Below are positions 25,908 through 33,952 of a DNA stretch of 64,000 nt, in pieces (position 1 is the stretch's first letter; each line of letters begins with the position of its first letter). The translations under genes and the position numbers were made by a program. The stretch covers positions 1-64,000 of the forward strand of contig JALSQI010000076.1 of the NCBI GenBank assembly GCA_026985525.1, read 5' to 3'. Below the pieces are notes generated by a model. The model was not told the origin of the DNA. It saw only the letters and a program-made list of their open reading frames with translations, and did not search any database. The stretch is from Archaeoglobaceae archaeon. Its GTDB lineage: Archaea; Halobacteriota; Archaeoglobi; Archaeoglobales; Archaeoglobaceae.

Positions 25908-26338
25908 ATTTTTATTGTTTCTGTTTGTTCAAATGGTATCCCAAAGCTTGTAATCTTCAAATCTACATAAGCTGTACCTTTTATTTTAAGCGTAATTTCA
26001 CCATTTTTTGCTAAGGTGTACAAAGCTTTTATTGCCTGAATGTCTTCTATTTTTACTGGAATTGTAATCTCCGTAATTCCATTTGCTTTAATGCTAACGT
26101 CCTTTTTCTCTCCGTGACCCAGATAGCGGTTTTGATTATATATATCAAATTCTATTTTTGTTAAATGAGCGCCTATGGGATTTGGATTGTCTATTCTGAC
26201 TTTAACATTTAAAATTACGCTCGTTGGTGTTACAGAGCTTGGTTTTACACTGACAACGTTTACTGTGGGCTTTTTTATTGCTGCACACCCCATCAATAAG
26301 CCAGACATCAACACCAGTACTAACAATAACTTCTTCAT
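25904..26338 (-). CDS. LEA14-like (WHy domain) lipoprotein
   Basis: A 144-residue lipoprotein. A signal peptide with lipobox LLMGC (Cys18) is followed by a single LEA_2/WHy domain: VILNVKVRIDNPNPIGAHL is the characteristic NPN-containing strand, and GNGITEI-like strands with ITIPVKIEDIQA follow. The domain occurs in plant desiccation proteins and many archaeal lipoproteins. I start at the ATG at 26338 because the longer frame would precede the signal peptide. It converges on the lipoprotein gene upstream with overlapping stop codons. Confidence 0.82.
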   Translation of the reverse strand: MKKLLLVLVLMSGLLMGCAAIKKPTVNVVSVKPSSVTPTSVILNVKVRIDNPNPIGAHLTKIEFDIYNQNRYLGHGEKKDVSIKANGITEITIPVKIEDIQAIKALYTLAKNGEITLKIKGTAYVDLKITSFGIPFEQTETIKI

Positions 26339-26424
26339 GCCAATACGTTGCAAGCAAATGTTAAAAAGGATTTGGCAAAACGTTTTAAATTCCCGGCTTT
26401 ACTCGATAAGGCTCTGGGGGTGAT

Positions 26425-26787
26425 ATGCTGAAAGTGAAGACATCGAAAATAGTGACGAGCTTTACGTTCAGTGGCGCTCACAAGTTAAACTTACCTTACG
26501 AAAGTAAGTGTTGCAGGTTGCACGGACACTGCTGGAAAGTTGAAGTAGAAGTTATAGGAGAGATAATGGAAGACGGCATGGTGATGGATTTTTCCGAAAT
26601 TAAAAATCTGAAAAAACAGTTAGATCACACGTACTTAAACGATTTAATAGAACAGCCAACTGCAGAGAACATAGCTATATGGGTTGGTGGAAAAGTCGTA
26701 GAAGTCGCAAAAAACAGAAAAGTAAAAAAAGTAGTCGTTAGAGTTTGGGAATCGAGTGATAGCTACGCTGAAATAGAAATGGAATAA
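26425..26787 (+). CDS. 6-pyruvoyltetrahydropterin synthase/QueD-family protein
   Basis: A 120-residue T-fold enzyme. Zinc ligands are visible as the His in FSGAHKL (near residue 14) and the pair in RLHGHCWKV (near 32-34); the cysteines just before, KCCRLHGH, supply the catalytic Cys seen in QueD. The C-terminal Glu in VVRVWESSD anchors the pterin. It could make 6-carboxytetrahydropterin for archaeosine, or act in pterin synthesis. The GGGGGTGAT ribosome binding site supports the ATG at 26425. Confidence 0.9.
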   Translation: MLKVKTSKIVTSFTFSGAHKLNLPYESKCCRLHGHCWKVEVEVIGEIMEDGMVMDFSEIKNLKKQLDHTYLNDLIEQPTAENIAIWVGGKVVEVAKNRKVKKVVVRVWESSDSYAEIEME

Positions 26788-26801
26788 ATGTAGGTGAGTC
26801 G

Positions 26802-27620
26802 ATGAAACTCAACCCAAAGGTAATTCTTGTTATACTCGCAATATACGTTTCTGCTGGCTACCTCGGTGCGATCTTAACACCTCAGTACAAAGCGGCGGGA
26901 ATGCAGGCTTTTAAAAATCCACAAAATGTTGAGAACTCCGTAGCATACTTCGCTGCAATAATAGTTTTTACTGGTATAATACTATTTCTTTCGAAGTACA
27001 AATCTTTTCTCAAATTTATGCTATACTCAGTCGTATTTCTCTCCTGTTATTACACTTTCTATCCTTTTCTTGGATTTCTCGGTATAATTCCTTCCGCTTT
27101 AATTATAATCCTGCTTTTAAAGCGTCCGGGATGGTTAAGCGTTGATTTAGCGGCCTACTTTTTATCCATTGGAGTAATATCGATATTCGGTATAAGTCTC
27201 GCACCACTTCCAGCAATTATACTCATGCTCGTTTTAGCAATTTACGATGCTATTTCCGTTTACAAGACGAAGCACATGCTATCTCTCGCCGAATCAGTTA
27301 CCGATCTCGCAGTTCCAATGCTTTTTGTAATACCTCTAACGAAAAACGTTAAGGACATTAAAATAGACCCAGAAGAGAAAAAAGCCGTGTTTCTTGGAGT
27401 TGGAGATGTGGTTATACCGAACATATTAGTAGCTTCAGCTCAGAGGTTCGTTACTTCCCCAGTAATTCTGGGCTTAAAAGTTGCAGCTTGGTTACCTCTC
27501 ATTGGAGGAGCTGTTGGTTTAACAGTACTTCTAACAAAGTTTGCAGATAGACCTCAGGCTGGATTGCCTTTCTTAAACATACCAACTATTTTAGCATTTT
27601 TGCTCGGTACTTTAATTTGA
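26802..27620 (+). CDS. Presenilin/SPP-type intramembrane aspartyl protease homologue
   Basis: A 272-residue protein with about nine membrane segments. It has the two catalytic motifs of the family: YD in LAIYDAISVYKTKHM (near residue 150) and GxGD in FLGVGDVVIPN (near 208), and the C-terminal PAL-like segment QAGLPFLNIP. Archaeal presenilin homologues (COG3389) cleave type II membrane proteins within the bilayer; the natural substrates are unknown. The gene starts 14 bases after the QueD-like gene with a GTGAG site before the ATG, so the two are co-transcribed. Confidence 0.87.
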   Translation: MKLNPKVILVILAIYVSAGYLGAILTPQYKAAGMQAFKNPQNVENSVAYFAAIIVFTGIILFLSKYKSFLKFMLYSVVFLSCYYTFYPFLGFLGIIPSALIIILLLKRPGWLSVDLAAYFLSIGVISIFGISLAPLPAIILMLVLAIYDAISVYKTKHMLSLAESVTDLAVPMLFVIPLTKNVKDIKIDPEEKKAVFLGVGDVVIPNILVASAQRFVTSPVILGLKVAAWLPLIGGAVGLTVLLTKFADRPQAGLPFLNIPTILAFLLGTLI

Positions 27621-27632
27621 AGTACTTTGATT

Positions 27633-27660
27633 TAACTTTTAATTTTCTAACTTTTAATTT
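27633..27660 (+). repeat. Short direct repeat in AT-rich spacer before gyrA
   Basis: TAACTTTTAATTT occurs at 27633-27645 and again at 27648-27660 in a very AT-rich spacer between the presenilin homologue and gyrA. It may serve as T-rich termination sequence for the upstream operon, since archaeal polymerase stops at T-runs. No other element was seen. Confidence 0.35.
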
Positions 27661-27690
27661 AATTAAATTTCTTTTAAATTTTCTAAAAGT

Positions 27691-27698
27691 TTTAAATA
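27691..27698 (+). promoter_or_regulatory. Candidate TATA box of gyrA
   Basis: TTTAAATA preceded by the purine-rich AAAAG (BRE-like) is centred about 26 bases before the gyrA ATG, typical archaeal promoter geometry. Confidence 0.5.
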
Positions 27699-27720
27699 CC
27701 GCAGTAAGTAGGGAGAAGCG

Positions 27721-30030
27721 ATGGAATTGCTCAGAGAGATTACTGAAGAACTTAAGAGCTCTTACATAGACTACGCAATGAGCGTTATAGTTGGAAGAGC
27801 GCTACCAGACGTTAGAGATGGTTTAAAACCGGTTCAGAGGAGAATACTTTACGCCATGTACGAAATGGGACTGTTTTCAAACAAACCTTACAGGAAAAGT
27901 GCAAGGATAGTAGGAGACGTTTTGGGTAAGTACCATCCTCATGGGGATTCAGCTGTTTACGATGCTTTGGTTAGAATGGCTCAAGACTTCGTTATGAGGT
28001 ACCCTTTGATAGATGGACAGGGAAACTTTGGTTCGATAGATGGTGACTCTCCAGCAGCTATGAGGTACACTGAAGCCAGGCTTTCTAAGATAGCAGAAGA
28101 GATTTTAGAGGACATAGATAGAGATACCGTTGACTTCCAGCCAAACTTCGATGCAAGTCTTAAAGAGCCGATAGTGCTTCCATCCAAAGTTCCAAACTTA
28201 CTCATAAACGGTAGCACCGGAATTGCAGTAGGTATGGCTACGAACATACCTCCCCACAACTTGAAAGAAGTGTGTATGGCAATAATTGAATATATAAAAA
28301 ATCCCAATTTAACTATTGAAGATTTAATGGAGCACGTTAAAGGTCCAGACTTTCCGACTGGTGGCGTAATAACGGGATTAGATGGCATAGCTGAAGCTTA
28401 CAAAACGGGTAGAGGTAAAATAACAGTTAGAGGTAAAGTTGAAATTGATGGTAAAAAAATAATTATAAAAGAAATACCATATTTAGTTAATAAAGCCAAA
28501 TTAGTAGAAAAGATTGCGGAATTAATTGAAGAAGGAAGACTCGATGCGAGAACAGTTAGAGACGAATCAGATAGAGAAGGTATTAGAGTAGTAGTAGAAG
28601 TTAGAGAAGACGTTTCTACTGCTCTCAACAAGCTTTACGCTTACACAAGCTTGCAAACTACGTTTGGAGTAATAATGCTGGCGTTAGTAAATGGAGAACC
28701 GAGAATACTAAACTTAAAGGACATGATCGAATTTTACGTTGACCACAGAAGAGAAGTCGTTAGAAGGAGAACTGCTTTCGAGTTGAAGAAAGCTGAAGAC
28801 AGGTTGCACATCGTAGAAGGTTTAAAAATTGCCATAGAAAACATAGACGACGTTATATCACTTATAAAATCTTCTAAGTCTCCAGAACTTGCGAAGAAAG
28901 CGTTAATGGAGAAATACGGTATGAGCGAAAAACAAGCTGAGGCCGTTTTACAAACGAGGCTACAAAAGCTCACGGCAATGGAAATCGAATCTCTGATCAA
29001 GGAGTACGAAGAGTTAAGGAGAAAAATATCTGAATATAAAGAAATACTATCTTCTAAGGAAAGGATTGACGAAATAATAGTTGAAGAGATGCATTACTTA
29101 ATCGATAAGTATGGTGATGAAAGAAAGACTGAAATTGAAAAAGAAGCGACTGAGATTTCAAGTGAAGAGCTAGTTAGCGAAGAGAAAAGCATCGTAATAT
29201 TTACGAAAGCGGGATTCGTAAAGAGGATGCCTCTAAACTTCAAGTTGCAGAAAAGAGGAGGTGTAGGCGTCATAGGCATTCAGTTGAGAGAGGATACTCC
29301 AGCTTACATGACAGTTTGTAGTTCCAAAGATAAATTGTTGATTTTTAGTAAAAATAAAGCTTACTGTATTAACGCCTATGAAATTCCAAAACTCGACAGG
29401 TACGCTAAGGGAGTTAAGCTTTCAAATTTGATATCTTGCAATGAAGTAGTTTCAGCTGTGCCTATCAAAGAATTTGACGAAAAAGAATTGCTTATAGTCA
29501 GCGAAGAAGGATATGTAAAAAGAATTAAAGTAAAAGAATTCGAAAACGCGAAAAGAGCAGGAATAATAGCTTCTTCTTCTAATATAGCTTTTGTTTGTCC
29601 TGTAGATGGTAAAGAAGTTTTTATTTCTACAAGAAATGGATATACCATTAGGTTTGGCTTAGAAGAAGTACCAGTATTGAGCAGGAATGCGAAAGGAGTT
29701 AAGGGAATAAACTTGAGAAAAGGAGATTCCATAGCGTGGGTAAGCTGTAATAGCGGCAAATACTTACTTACAGTTTCGAAAGATGGTTACGCGAGGAGGT
29801 CGGATATAAAAGATTACAGAAAAGTTTCGAGAGGTGGCGTTGGAGTAATAAACTATAGAGGAGAAGTTGTTATGACAGAAGTTGTAGAAGGTGAAGAGAA
29901 ACTAATAACTCTTAGCTCAGACGGTTACTTACTGAAAACTGACGTGTCTGATGTACCAATACAAAGCAGAAACGCAAAGGGAGTAATTCTTAGTAAAAAA
30001 GAGGTTTCTTGCTGTTCAGTTGAAAGGTGA
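27721..30030 (+). CDS. gyrA: DNA gyrase subunit A
   Basis: Breakage-reunion subunit of type IIA topoisomerase, 769 residues. N-terminal motifs include [21 protein letters not shown] and the catalytic tyrosine in [10 protein letters not shown] (near residue 120). The helix-loop region [17 protein letters not shown] follows, and the C-terminal half (about 490-769) is a beta-pinwheel with repeats like [24 protein letters not shown] and SDGYLLKT. The GyrA box position is occupied by [10 protein letters not shown]. Gyrase is a bacterial enzyme shared by a subset of euryarchaea such as Archaeoglobales. The gyrB gene is not adjacent. Confidence 0.97.
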   Translation: MELLREITEELKSSYIDYAMSVIVGRALPDVRDGLKPVQRRILYAMYEMGLFSNKPYRKSARIVGDVLGKYHPHGDSAVYDALVRMAQDFVMRYPLIDGQGNFGSIDGDSPAAMRYTEARLSKIAEEILEDIDRDTVDFQPNFDASLKEPIVLPSKVPNLLINGSTGIAVGMATNIPPHNLKEVCMAIIEYIKNPNLTIEDLMEHVKGPDFPTGGVITGLDGIAEAYKTGRGKITVRGKVEIDGKKIIIKEIPYLVNKAKLVEKIAELIEEGRLDARTVRDESDREGIRVVVEVREDVSTALNKLYAYTSLQTTFGVIMLALVNGEPRILNLKDMIEFYVDHRREVVRRRTAFELKKAEDRLHIVEGLKIAIENIDDVISLIKSSKSPELAKKALMEKYGMSEKQAEAVLQTRLQKLTAMEIESLIKEYEELRRKISEYKEILSSKERIDEIIVEEMHYLIDKYGDERKTEIEKEATEISSEELVSEEKSIVIFTKAGFVKRMPLNFKLQKRGGVGVIGIQLREDTPAYMTVCSSKDKLLIFSKNKAYCINAYEIPKLDRYAKGVKLSNLISCNEVVSAVPIKEFDEKELLIVSEEGYVKRIKVKEFENAKRAGIIASSSNIAFVCPVDGKEVFISTRNGYTIRFGLEEVPVLSRNAKGVKGINLRKGDSIAWVSCNSGKYLLTVSKDGYARRSDIKDYRKVSRGGVGVINYRGEVVMTEVVEGEEKLITLSSDGYLLKTDVSDVPIQSRNAKGVILSKKEVSCCSVER

Positions 30031-30039
30031 GACATTTCC

Positions 30040-30663
30040 ATGAAAATAGTAAGAGGAGAAGTTGAAAAAGGAAAGTTGTTAAAGAGGTACATTGGAGGAG
30101 AAGCGATAGTTGAAATTTACGAAAACGTTGTAGTTAAGAGAAGGATTCCAAAAAGATACAGAGTTAAAGAACTTGACGAGTTGTTGAGGAAGAGGAGGAC
30201 TAAAATGGAGATTAAACTCATGAACTTAGCGAGAAGGCAGGGGGTTGCTACTCCGATAGTTCTGGACTTTGACGATGATACAATAGTTATGGAGAGAATA
30301 GAAGGAAAAGCCGTTAGAGACGTTATGAACGAAGACATTTGCAAAAAGATAGGAAGAGACCTCGCTAAAATGCACGAAGTCAATATAATACACGGAGACG
30401 TGACGCCAATGAACATGATTTTAAAAGAAGGCAAAATATACTTCATAGACTTTGGACTGTCTTTCGTAGATTCAGGAGTAGAACCAAAAGGAGTTGACGT
30501 TCACGTGTTTTTTGAGGCTTTGAAAGCTTACTACGACGATTGGTTCAAATTTAAAGAGGCTTTCGTAGATGGCTACTTAGAAAAAGGAGATGTAGAAGTC
30601 ATCAAAAGAGCTGAGGAGATAGCAGAAAGGGGTAGGTACGTAAAAAGGGTTTCTCAATCTTGA
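30040..30663 (+). CDS. bud32: Kae1-associated atypical kinase Bud32
   Basis: Small RIO-like kinase or ATPase of the KEOPS complex, which makes the t6A modification on tRNAs reading ANN codons. The 207-residue length is typical. Motifs: the Lys-containing strand VVVKRRIPKRYR, the Glu helix KMEIKLMNLARR, the catalytic loop IIHGDVTPMNMIL and the DFG in FIDFGLSFVD. Kae1 is a separate gene and is not in the window. The gene follows gyrA by nine bases and probably shares its transcript. Confidence 0.94.
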   Translation: MKIVRGEVEKGKLLKRYIGGEAIVEIYENVVVKRRIPKRYRVKELDELLRKRRTKMEIKLMNLARRQGVATPIVLDFDDDTIVMERIEGKAVRDVMNEDICKKIGRDLAKMHEVNIIHGDVTPMNMILKEGKIYFIDFGLSFVDSGVEPKGVDVHVFFEALKAYYDDWFKFKEAFVDGYLEKGDVEVIKRAEEIAERGRYVKRVSQS

Positions 30664-30664
30664 T

Positions 30665-30952
30665 TTAATCTTGACTTTCAATTTCAATTTCTAAAACGTA
30701 CTTATCAGCGTAAATTTTTCTAACTCTTTTTCCAATTTCCGACCTTATTTTGTCAGTCACTCTACCAGAAGGCATTCCAAGTTTCGTGAATATACAACTC
30801 ATCAAAAGTGTACTGTTTGAGAAAAACAAGCTGGACATTCCGTTCCTCAAGTATATTCTCAAGTTTTCTTCTCCAAGCATTTTTGCGTAACCCCTTTCTC
30901 TAAGCCAATCCTCGAAATCGTCTATGGTTATTCTAACTTCTATTTTTGCCAT
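30665..30952 (-). CDS. Small conserved-looking protein of unknown function
   Basis: A 95-residue protein beginning MAKIEVRITIDDFEDWLRER and containing a basic helix RVTDKIRSEIGKRVRKIY. I do not recognise the family. I start it at the ATG at 30952 because the TATA-like TTATATA on the minus strand lies about 25-30 bases upstream of this codon, inside what would be coding sequence for the longer frame starting at 30991. This points to a leaderless transcript. It converges on bud32 with a one-base gap and is divergent from the zinc-ribbon gene. Confidence 0.65.
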   Translation of the reverse strand: MAKIEVRITIDDFEDWLRERGYAKMLGEENLRIYLRNGMSSLFFSNSTLLMSCIFTKLGMPSGRVTDKIRSEIGKRVRKIYADKYVLEIEIESQD

Positions 30953-30959
30953 GCCTATT

Positions 30960-31002
30960 TTACGGCATAAATGGTATATAATCCGTTCCACAAAGTAAAT
31001 CT
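30960..31002. promoter_or_regulatory. Compact divergent promoter region
   Basis: Only 50 bases separate the divergent starts at 30952 and 31003. ATAAATGGTATATAATCC near 30967-30984 contains overlapping TATA-like sequence readable on either strand and correctly spaced for leaderless transcription in both directions. Confidence 0.4.
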
Positions 31003-31218
31003 ATGAAGAAAATTTTGGTCTGCCCGGTATGTAAATCAACTGAAATCACGCTCGATACGGGGGGTATAACTGGAAAGTACATGTGCAAGAACTGTGGTTA
31101 CATAGGTTCGGTTGTTTTAGAACTTACGGAAGGAGAATACAAGGAAATGATGGAAGGAGAAAAAATAGAGAAGTTAGCTGAAAAAGAGAAAAAAGTTGAA
31201 AAAATTAGTAGAGAATAG
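31003..31218 (+). CDS. Small zinc-ribbon protein
   Basis: A 71-residue protein with two CxxC knuckles, VCPVCKSTE (residues 7-10) and MCKNCGYIG (near 29-32), separated by a short strand. Together they form a zinc ribbon. A charged coiled tail of Glu and Lys follows. Such proteins often bind nucleic acids or join larger complexes, but no partner is evident. The 3' end overlaps the convergent prs gene by 14 bases. Confidence 0.75.
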   Translation: MKKILVCPVCKSTEITLDTGGITGKYMCKNCGYIGSVVLELTEGEYKEMMEGEKIEKLAEKEKKVEKISRE

Positions 31219-32056
31219 CTTTGGCTATTACATCTGAAACGCTGACTCTGCTTACTGGACTCGGAACTGTATCCGTGCCGTATATCTCCTCCACACCAAC
31301 TTCGTATATTTTTCTCAACGTTTCCGCTTTAGCTAACACGTGTGTTGAAAACACGTAAATGTTTCTGCAACCTGCTTTTTTCAAAACTCTTACTGCCTGA
31401 ATTACCGTTGATCCAGCTGAAATCATATCGTCAACTACGAAAACGTCTCTACCTTTAACGTCTGTTGGCTTTGATGCAATTACAACGTTTTCCGCGTCAA
31501 CCCTTATCTTAGTCAACCACTCGTAGTCTAATCCAAGTTTACTGGCAAACCTCGAAGCCCACCTAACACCTTCCTCGTCAGGAGATACTACAATTGGATC
31601 TTTTACATCTAATCTCTCAGCAAACTCTGCGAGTTTTTCCATTGCACTTACGTTTCTTATTTCAACTTCTTTAATCTCTTTTATGTAGTCTTCGAGATGG
31701 TAGTCCACAACGTATATTCTGTCGAACACTGAAAAGAACTTGGGAATGACTTTTGCTGGAAAAGCCTCACCTCTTATAAACCTTCTCCTTGAATACGGCA
31801 TGTATGGGAAAACTGCGTAAACCTTTTTACAACCGTACTCTCTCAGAGTTTCAGCTATTAAAACTGATTCAACTATCATTTCATCTGGATTAAATGCGAG
31901 GCTGTTAACCACTATCGCTTTCTCGACTGGTTGCGTTATCCTTATGTATTTCTCTCCACTCGGAAGTTTTTCTATCTGAACATAGCCTAAGCTAAATCCA
32001 GTTAACCTACTCAATTTAACTCCGAGCAACCCCTGAGATCCGGGAATTATCTGCAT
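31205..32056 (-). CDS. prs: Ribose-phosphate pyrophosphokinase
   Basis: Makes phosphoribosyl pyrophosphate from ribose 5-phosphate and ATP, feeding nucleotide, histidine and tryptophan synthesis. The 283-residue length is that of the short archaeal enzymes. Motifs: the flexible-loop region VFPYMPYSRRRFIRGEAF near residue 84, VVDYHLEDY, and the PRPP-binding VFVVDDMISAGSTVIQA near 210. Its start overlaps the end of ykgJ by 10 bases, so the two are in one operon. Confidence 0.95.
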   Translation of the reverse strand: MQIIPGSQGLLGVKLSRLTGFSLGYVQIEKLPSGEKYIRITQPVEKAIVVNSLAFNPDEMIVESVLIAETLREYGCKKVYAVFPYMPYSRRRFIRGEAFPAKVIPKFFSVFDRIYVVDYHLEDYIKEIKEVEIRNVSAMEKLAEFAERLDVKDPIVVSPDEEGVRWASRFASKLGLDYEWLTKIRVDAENVVIASKPTDVKGRDVFVVDDMISAGSTVIQAVRVLKKAGCRNIYVFSTHVLAKAETLRKIYEVGVEEIYGTDTVPSPVSRVSVSDVIAKAILY

Positions 32057-32529
32057 CGTTTCTTAGGCGTTTTCCAAAAATTTAAATTTTCGGTTTTGCA
32101 CGTTATCTCTTCGACTTTTCTCTTTTTACCCAAAACTAATTCTACAGCTTCTCTAACTAATTTTTCCAGTCTTTCAGTTGGTTTTTTTGCTAAAACCGTG
32201 TTTCTACAATCTGTTGCAACGTAAACGTAAAATTCTTCTCCTTCGTATTCGTAAAGAGCTAATTCGTCCTTAGCGTTCTTTTTAACCAAGAACGGAAATA
32301 CTTTGCAAGCCAGTGGTTTGTTTTCTTGGAGAGTGCAAAGTCTTCCTTCTTGAAAAGGACACTTACCGTTCACTTTTCTTATGTAGTAACGATTTGCTCT
32401 CTCTTCTACGAATCCCGTGTGCTTTAGCTTTAAGTATTCGTAGAACGTTAGTTTTGGTTTGTACTTTAAACAACACTCACCACAAGCACTACAGTGCCAG
32501 GAGAATACTCTTCTCCACGGCACGTACAT
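32047..32529 (-). CDS. YkgJ-family cysteine cluster protein
   Basis: A 160-residue protein with the family pattern: CSACGECCLKYKP (C-x2-C-x2-CC, residues about 11-18), then KCPFQEGRLCTL and KPLACKVFPF, which together supply eight cysteines for a probable metal or iron-sulphur centre. The ATG at 32529 is preferred over the TTG at 32532. That ATG overlaps a TGA which would end the zinc-ribbon frame upstream, suggesting former translational coupling. The function of the family is unknown. Confidence 0.87.
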   Translation of the reverse strand: MYVPWRRVFSWHCSACGECCLKYKPKLTFYEYLKLKHTGFVEERANRYYIRKVNGKCPFQEGRLCTLQENKPLACKVFPFLVKKNAKDELALYEYEGEEFYVYVATDCRNTVLAKKPTERLEKLVREAVELVLGKKRKVEEITCKTENLNFWKTPKKRCR

Positions 32530-32662
32530 CAACTAAAAACGTAGTTGTGAGAAAAATACGATTTTCGATTGCCCGGAGAGATATTATTCCCACAATAACA
32601 ACAAATGTAAACGTCGTCGAGAGTTCGAAGCAGCTTGTGTTGCCGCATGTAGGGCATCGCAT
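32529..32662 (-). pseudogene. Frameshifted small zinc-ribbon gene
   Basis: From the ATG at 32662, after a GGGGGAG site, the frame reads MRCPTCGN, a classic first zinc knuckle. Shifting the frame by one base just after gives KLLRTLDDVYICCYCGNNIS, with a second knuckle, and ends at a TGA overlapping the ykgJ ATG (TGATG). The 134-base span is one base short of 45 codons, fitting a single-base deletion near 32635. A caveat is that the second frame also has its own ATG (MPYMRQHK...), so a 42-residue uninterrupted ORF exists. Sequencing error is possible. Confidence 0.5.
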
Positions 32663-32779
32663 TTTAATCAGCTCCCCCAATAATCGAAATTCTCTTCGCC
32701 AGGATCCCCCTCGAAAAGTCTTCGTCTTCCAGGAGGTCAAAATCTTCTTTGCTGCCGGCAGCGAAAGTTTCTTCGAGCA

Positions 32780-33193
32780 TCAGGCATTAACTATTACATT
32801 CTGTTTATCTATGTTCGTGAGAGGTTCGACTTTGAGGGATAGCTCTGGCAATTATATAACCTCCAGAAGACTTAACTTAGAGGTTGGATTTGCCGCTATA
32901 GGTACTGGCGGGCGGCATGCAGAATTGACATTGATTCAGAACGAGTTTCGCCCTACTGTAAACTTAAGTGAGGCAGTATTTCTAACATACTTGGCGAAGA
33001 AGAATGCGGAACATGCACCAGGCGTTGGCAAAAAACTGATATGGTACTGATAAAAGATGAAATTTTTACATATTTGAATGAATTCTGTATCAAACTTGAA
33101 AATGAAGTCGTGACACTCTCAAGAGGCGATAGTATGCTTTTGAAAGAAAAATCTAAGAAAAGCAGAGCTCCACCGCTGACCTACGATGTGTAA
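32780..33193 (+). pseudogene. Degenerate Ntn-hydrolase/proteasome-like gene fragment
   Basis: Three overlapping frames together resemble the C-terminal half of an Ntn-hydrolase. One gives YYILFIYVRERFDFEG (near 32785-32840). The next gives GFAAIGTGGRHAELTL, NLSEAVFLTYLAKKNAEHAP and GVGKK (to 33050). After a shift at the A-run 33030-33035 the third gives TDMVLIKDEIFTYLNEF (to 33193). The glycine-rich AIGTGG, the AK-x-x-AE helix and the GVG...TD segment are reminiscent of HslV/20S-type subunits. At least two frameshifts and no N-terminus mean it is dead. Family assignment is by eye. Confidence 0.45.
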
Positions 33194-33351
33194 CCCCATC
33201 TAATTGCAGAAATGAATAGGAAGGAGTCTAAGTTTCCAGTAGAAAAAATTAGACTCAAACGATAAAGAATGCGCTACCTGAACAACAAGATGAAGTAATC
33301 AAAAAGAAAGTCTTATAGCTAATTGGAGTTCTAAATTGTATAGTGATCGCA
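33194..33351. other. Gene-free stretch in the decayed island
   Basis: Multiple stops occur in all frames and no RNA gene or repeat was recognised. It separates the Ntn-hydrolase remnant from the toxin-antitoxin remnant. Confidence 0.5.
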
Positions 33352-33526
33352 ATGAGGCGAAAGACAATGACAATTGAAGAAGCTATTGAAAAGTTTGTGG
33401 GTCAACATACCACACCCTTATTGAGAAATTGGAAGAAACTAAAGGCTCATGAATGTTTTTGTTGACTCATGTATTTTTTCGACTCTTTGGAAAATGACCG
33501 GGTTTATAGAACTCTTAGAAGGTTAA
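33352..33526 (+). pseudogene. Remnant of a toxin-antitoxin pair (PIN-like)
   Basis: A 37-codon ORF from 33352 (MTIEEAIEKFVGQHTTPLL in its body) overlaps a second ORF starting at 33449 that reads MNVFVDSCIFSTLWKM before a stop at 33524. The second N-terminus, a hydrophobic strand ending in VD-S/T, is how PIN-domain toxins begin, and the overlap is typical of VapBC operons. Nothing recognisable follows, so at most a vestige remains. Confidence 0.35.
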
Positions 33527-33724
33527 AAAATGATGGTCATGCGGCCATAACTTAGGAGTTTAAAATGCCTAATGGATGTGGAATGAAAACGCAAATTGTT
33601 GATGTAGATGGGTTAAGAAATCATTTTGGATATCGATAAAGGTAGAATAAGAAGACGCTACAAGTAGTTGGCTCTCAAAGATTGAATGGGAAGAATAAAA
33701 TAGTTGTCCCACAAAATTGTGATC
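33527..33724. other. Gene-free stretch before vapB
   Basis: About 200 bases with only very short ORFs and no recognised element. TTGAATGGGAAGAATAAAAT near 33681-33700 may hold the TATA-like part of the vapB promoter. Confidence 0.35.
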
Positions 33725-33952
33725 ATGTGGGTTAAAGTTGATGATAGGGGAAGGCTGTACCTTCCGAGACGGGTCAGGGAAAAGATTGGTAAAGAAGTTT
33801 TCGTGGTTGAGGTTAAGGACGGAGTCCTGCTGATACCGAAACCCAGTGATCCGGTGAGAGAGTTTGAAGAAATCGGCAAAGGGTTTCCCGACAAGTTAGT
33901 TAAAGAGCTTAGGAAGGAGATCGAAGAGGCTGCAGTGGAGGAGCTTAAATGA
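33725..33952 (+). CDS. AbrB/SpoVT-type antitoxin (VapB)
   Basis: A 75-residue swapped-hairpin AbrB protein: the N-terminal WVKVDDRGRLYLPRRVREKIG is the canonical DNA-binding signature and VVEVKDGVLLIPKP completes the barrel. The acidic C-terminal helix would embrace the toxin. The ATG at 33725 is preferred to the upstream TTG because it begins the conserved strand directly. Its stop overlaps the vapC start (ATGA), so the two form an operon. It looks intact, unlike its partner. GC content appears higher than in flanking genes. Confidence 0.8.
   Translation: MWVKVDDRGRLYLPRRVREKIGKEVFVVEVKDGVLLIPKPSDPVREFEEIGKGFPDKLVKELRKEIEEAAVEELK

Noticed and set aside
32571-32582. GCCCGGAGAGAT resembles 11 of 12 bases of the 3' end of the CAT tRNA (35312-35323), a possible att copy
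   Set aside because: Too short, imperfect and inside the zinc-ribbon coding sequence; real archaeal att duplicates are longer.
32313-33050. A 245-codon plus-strand frame through ykgJ and into the island
   Set aside because: The first part is antisense to ykgJ with its cysteine motifs; only the last third carries protein-like sequence, and that is described as part of the Ntn-hydrolase remnant.
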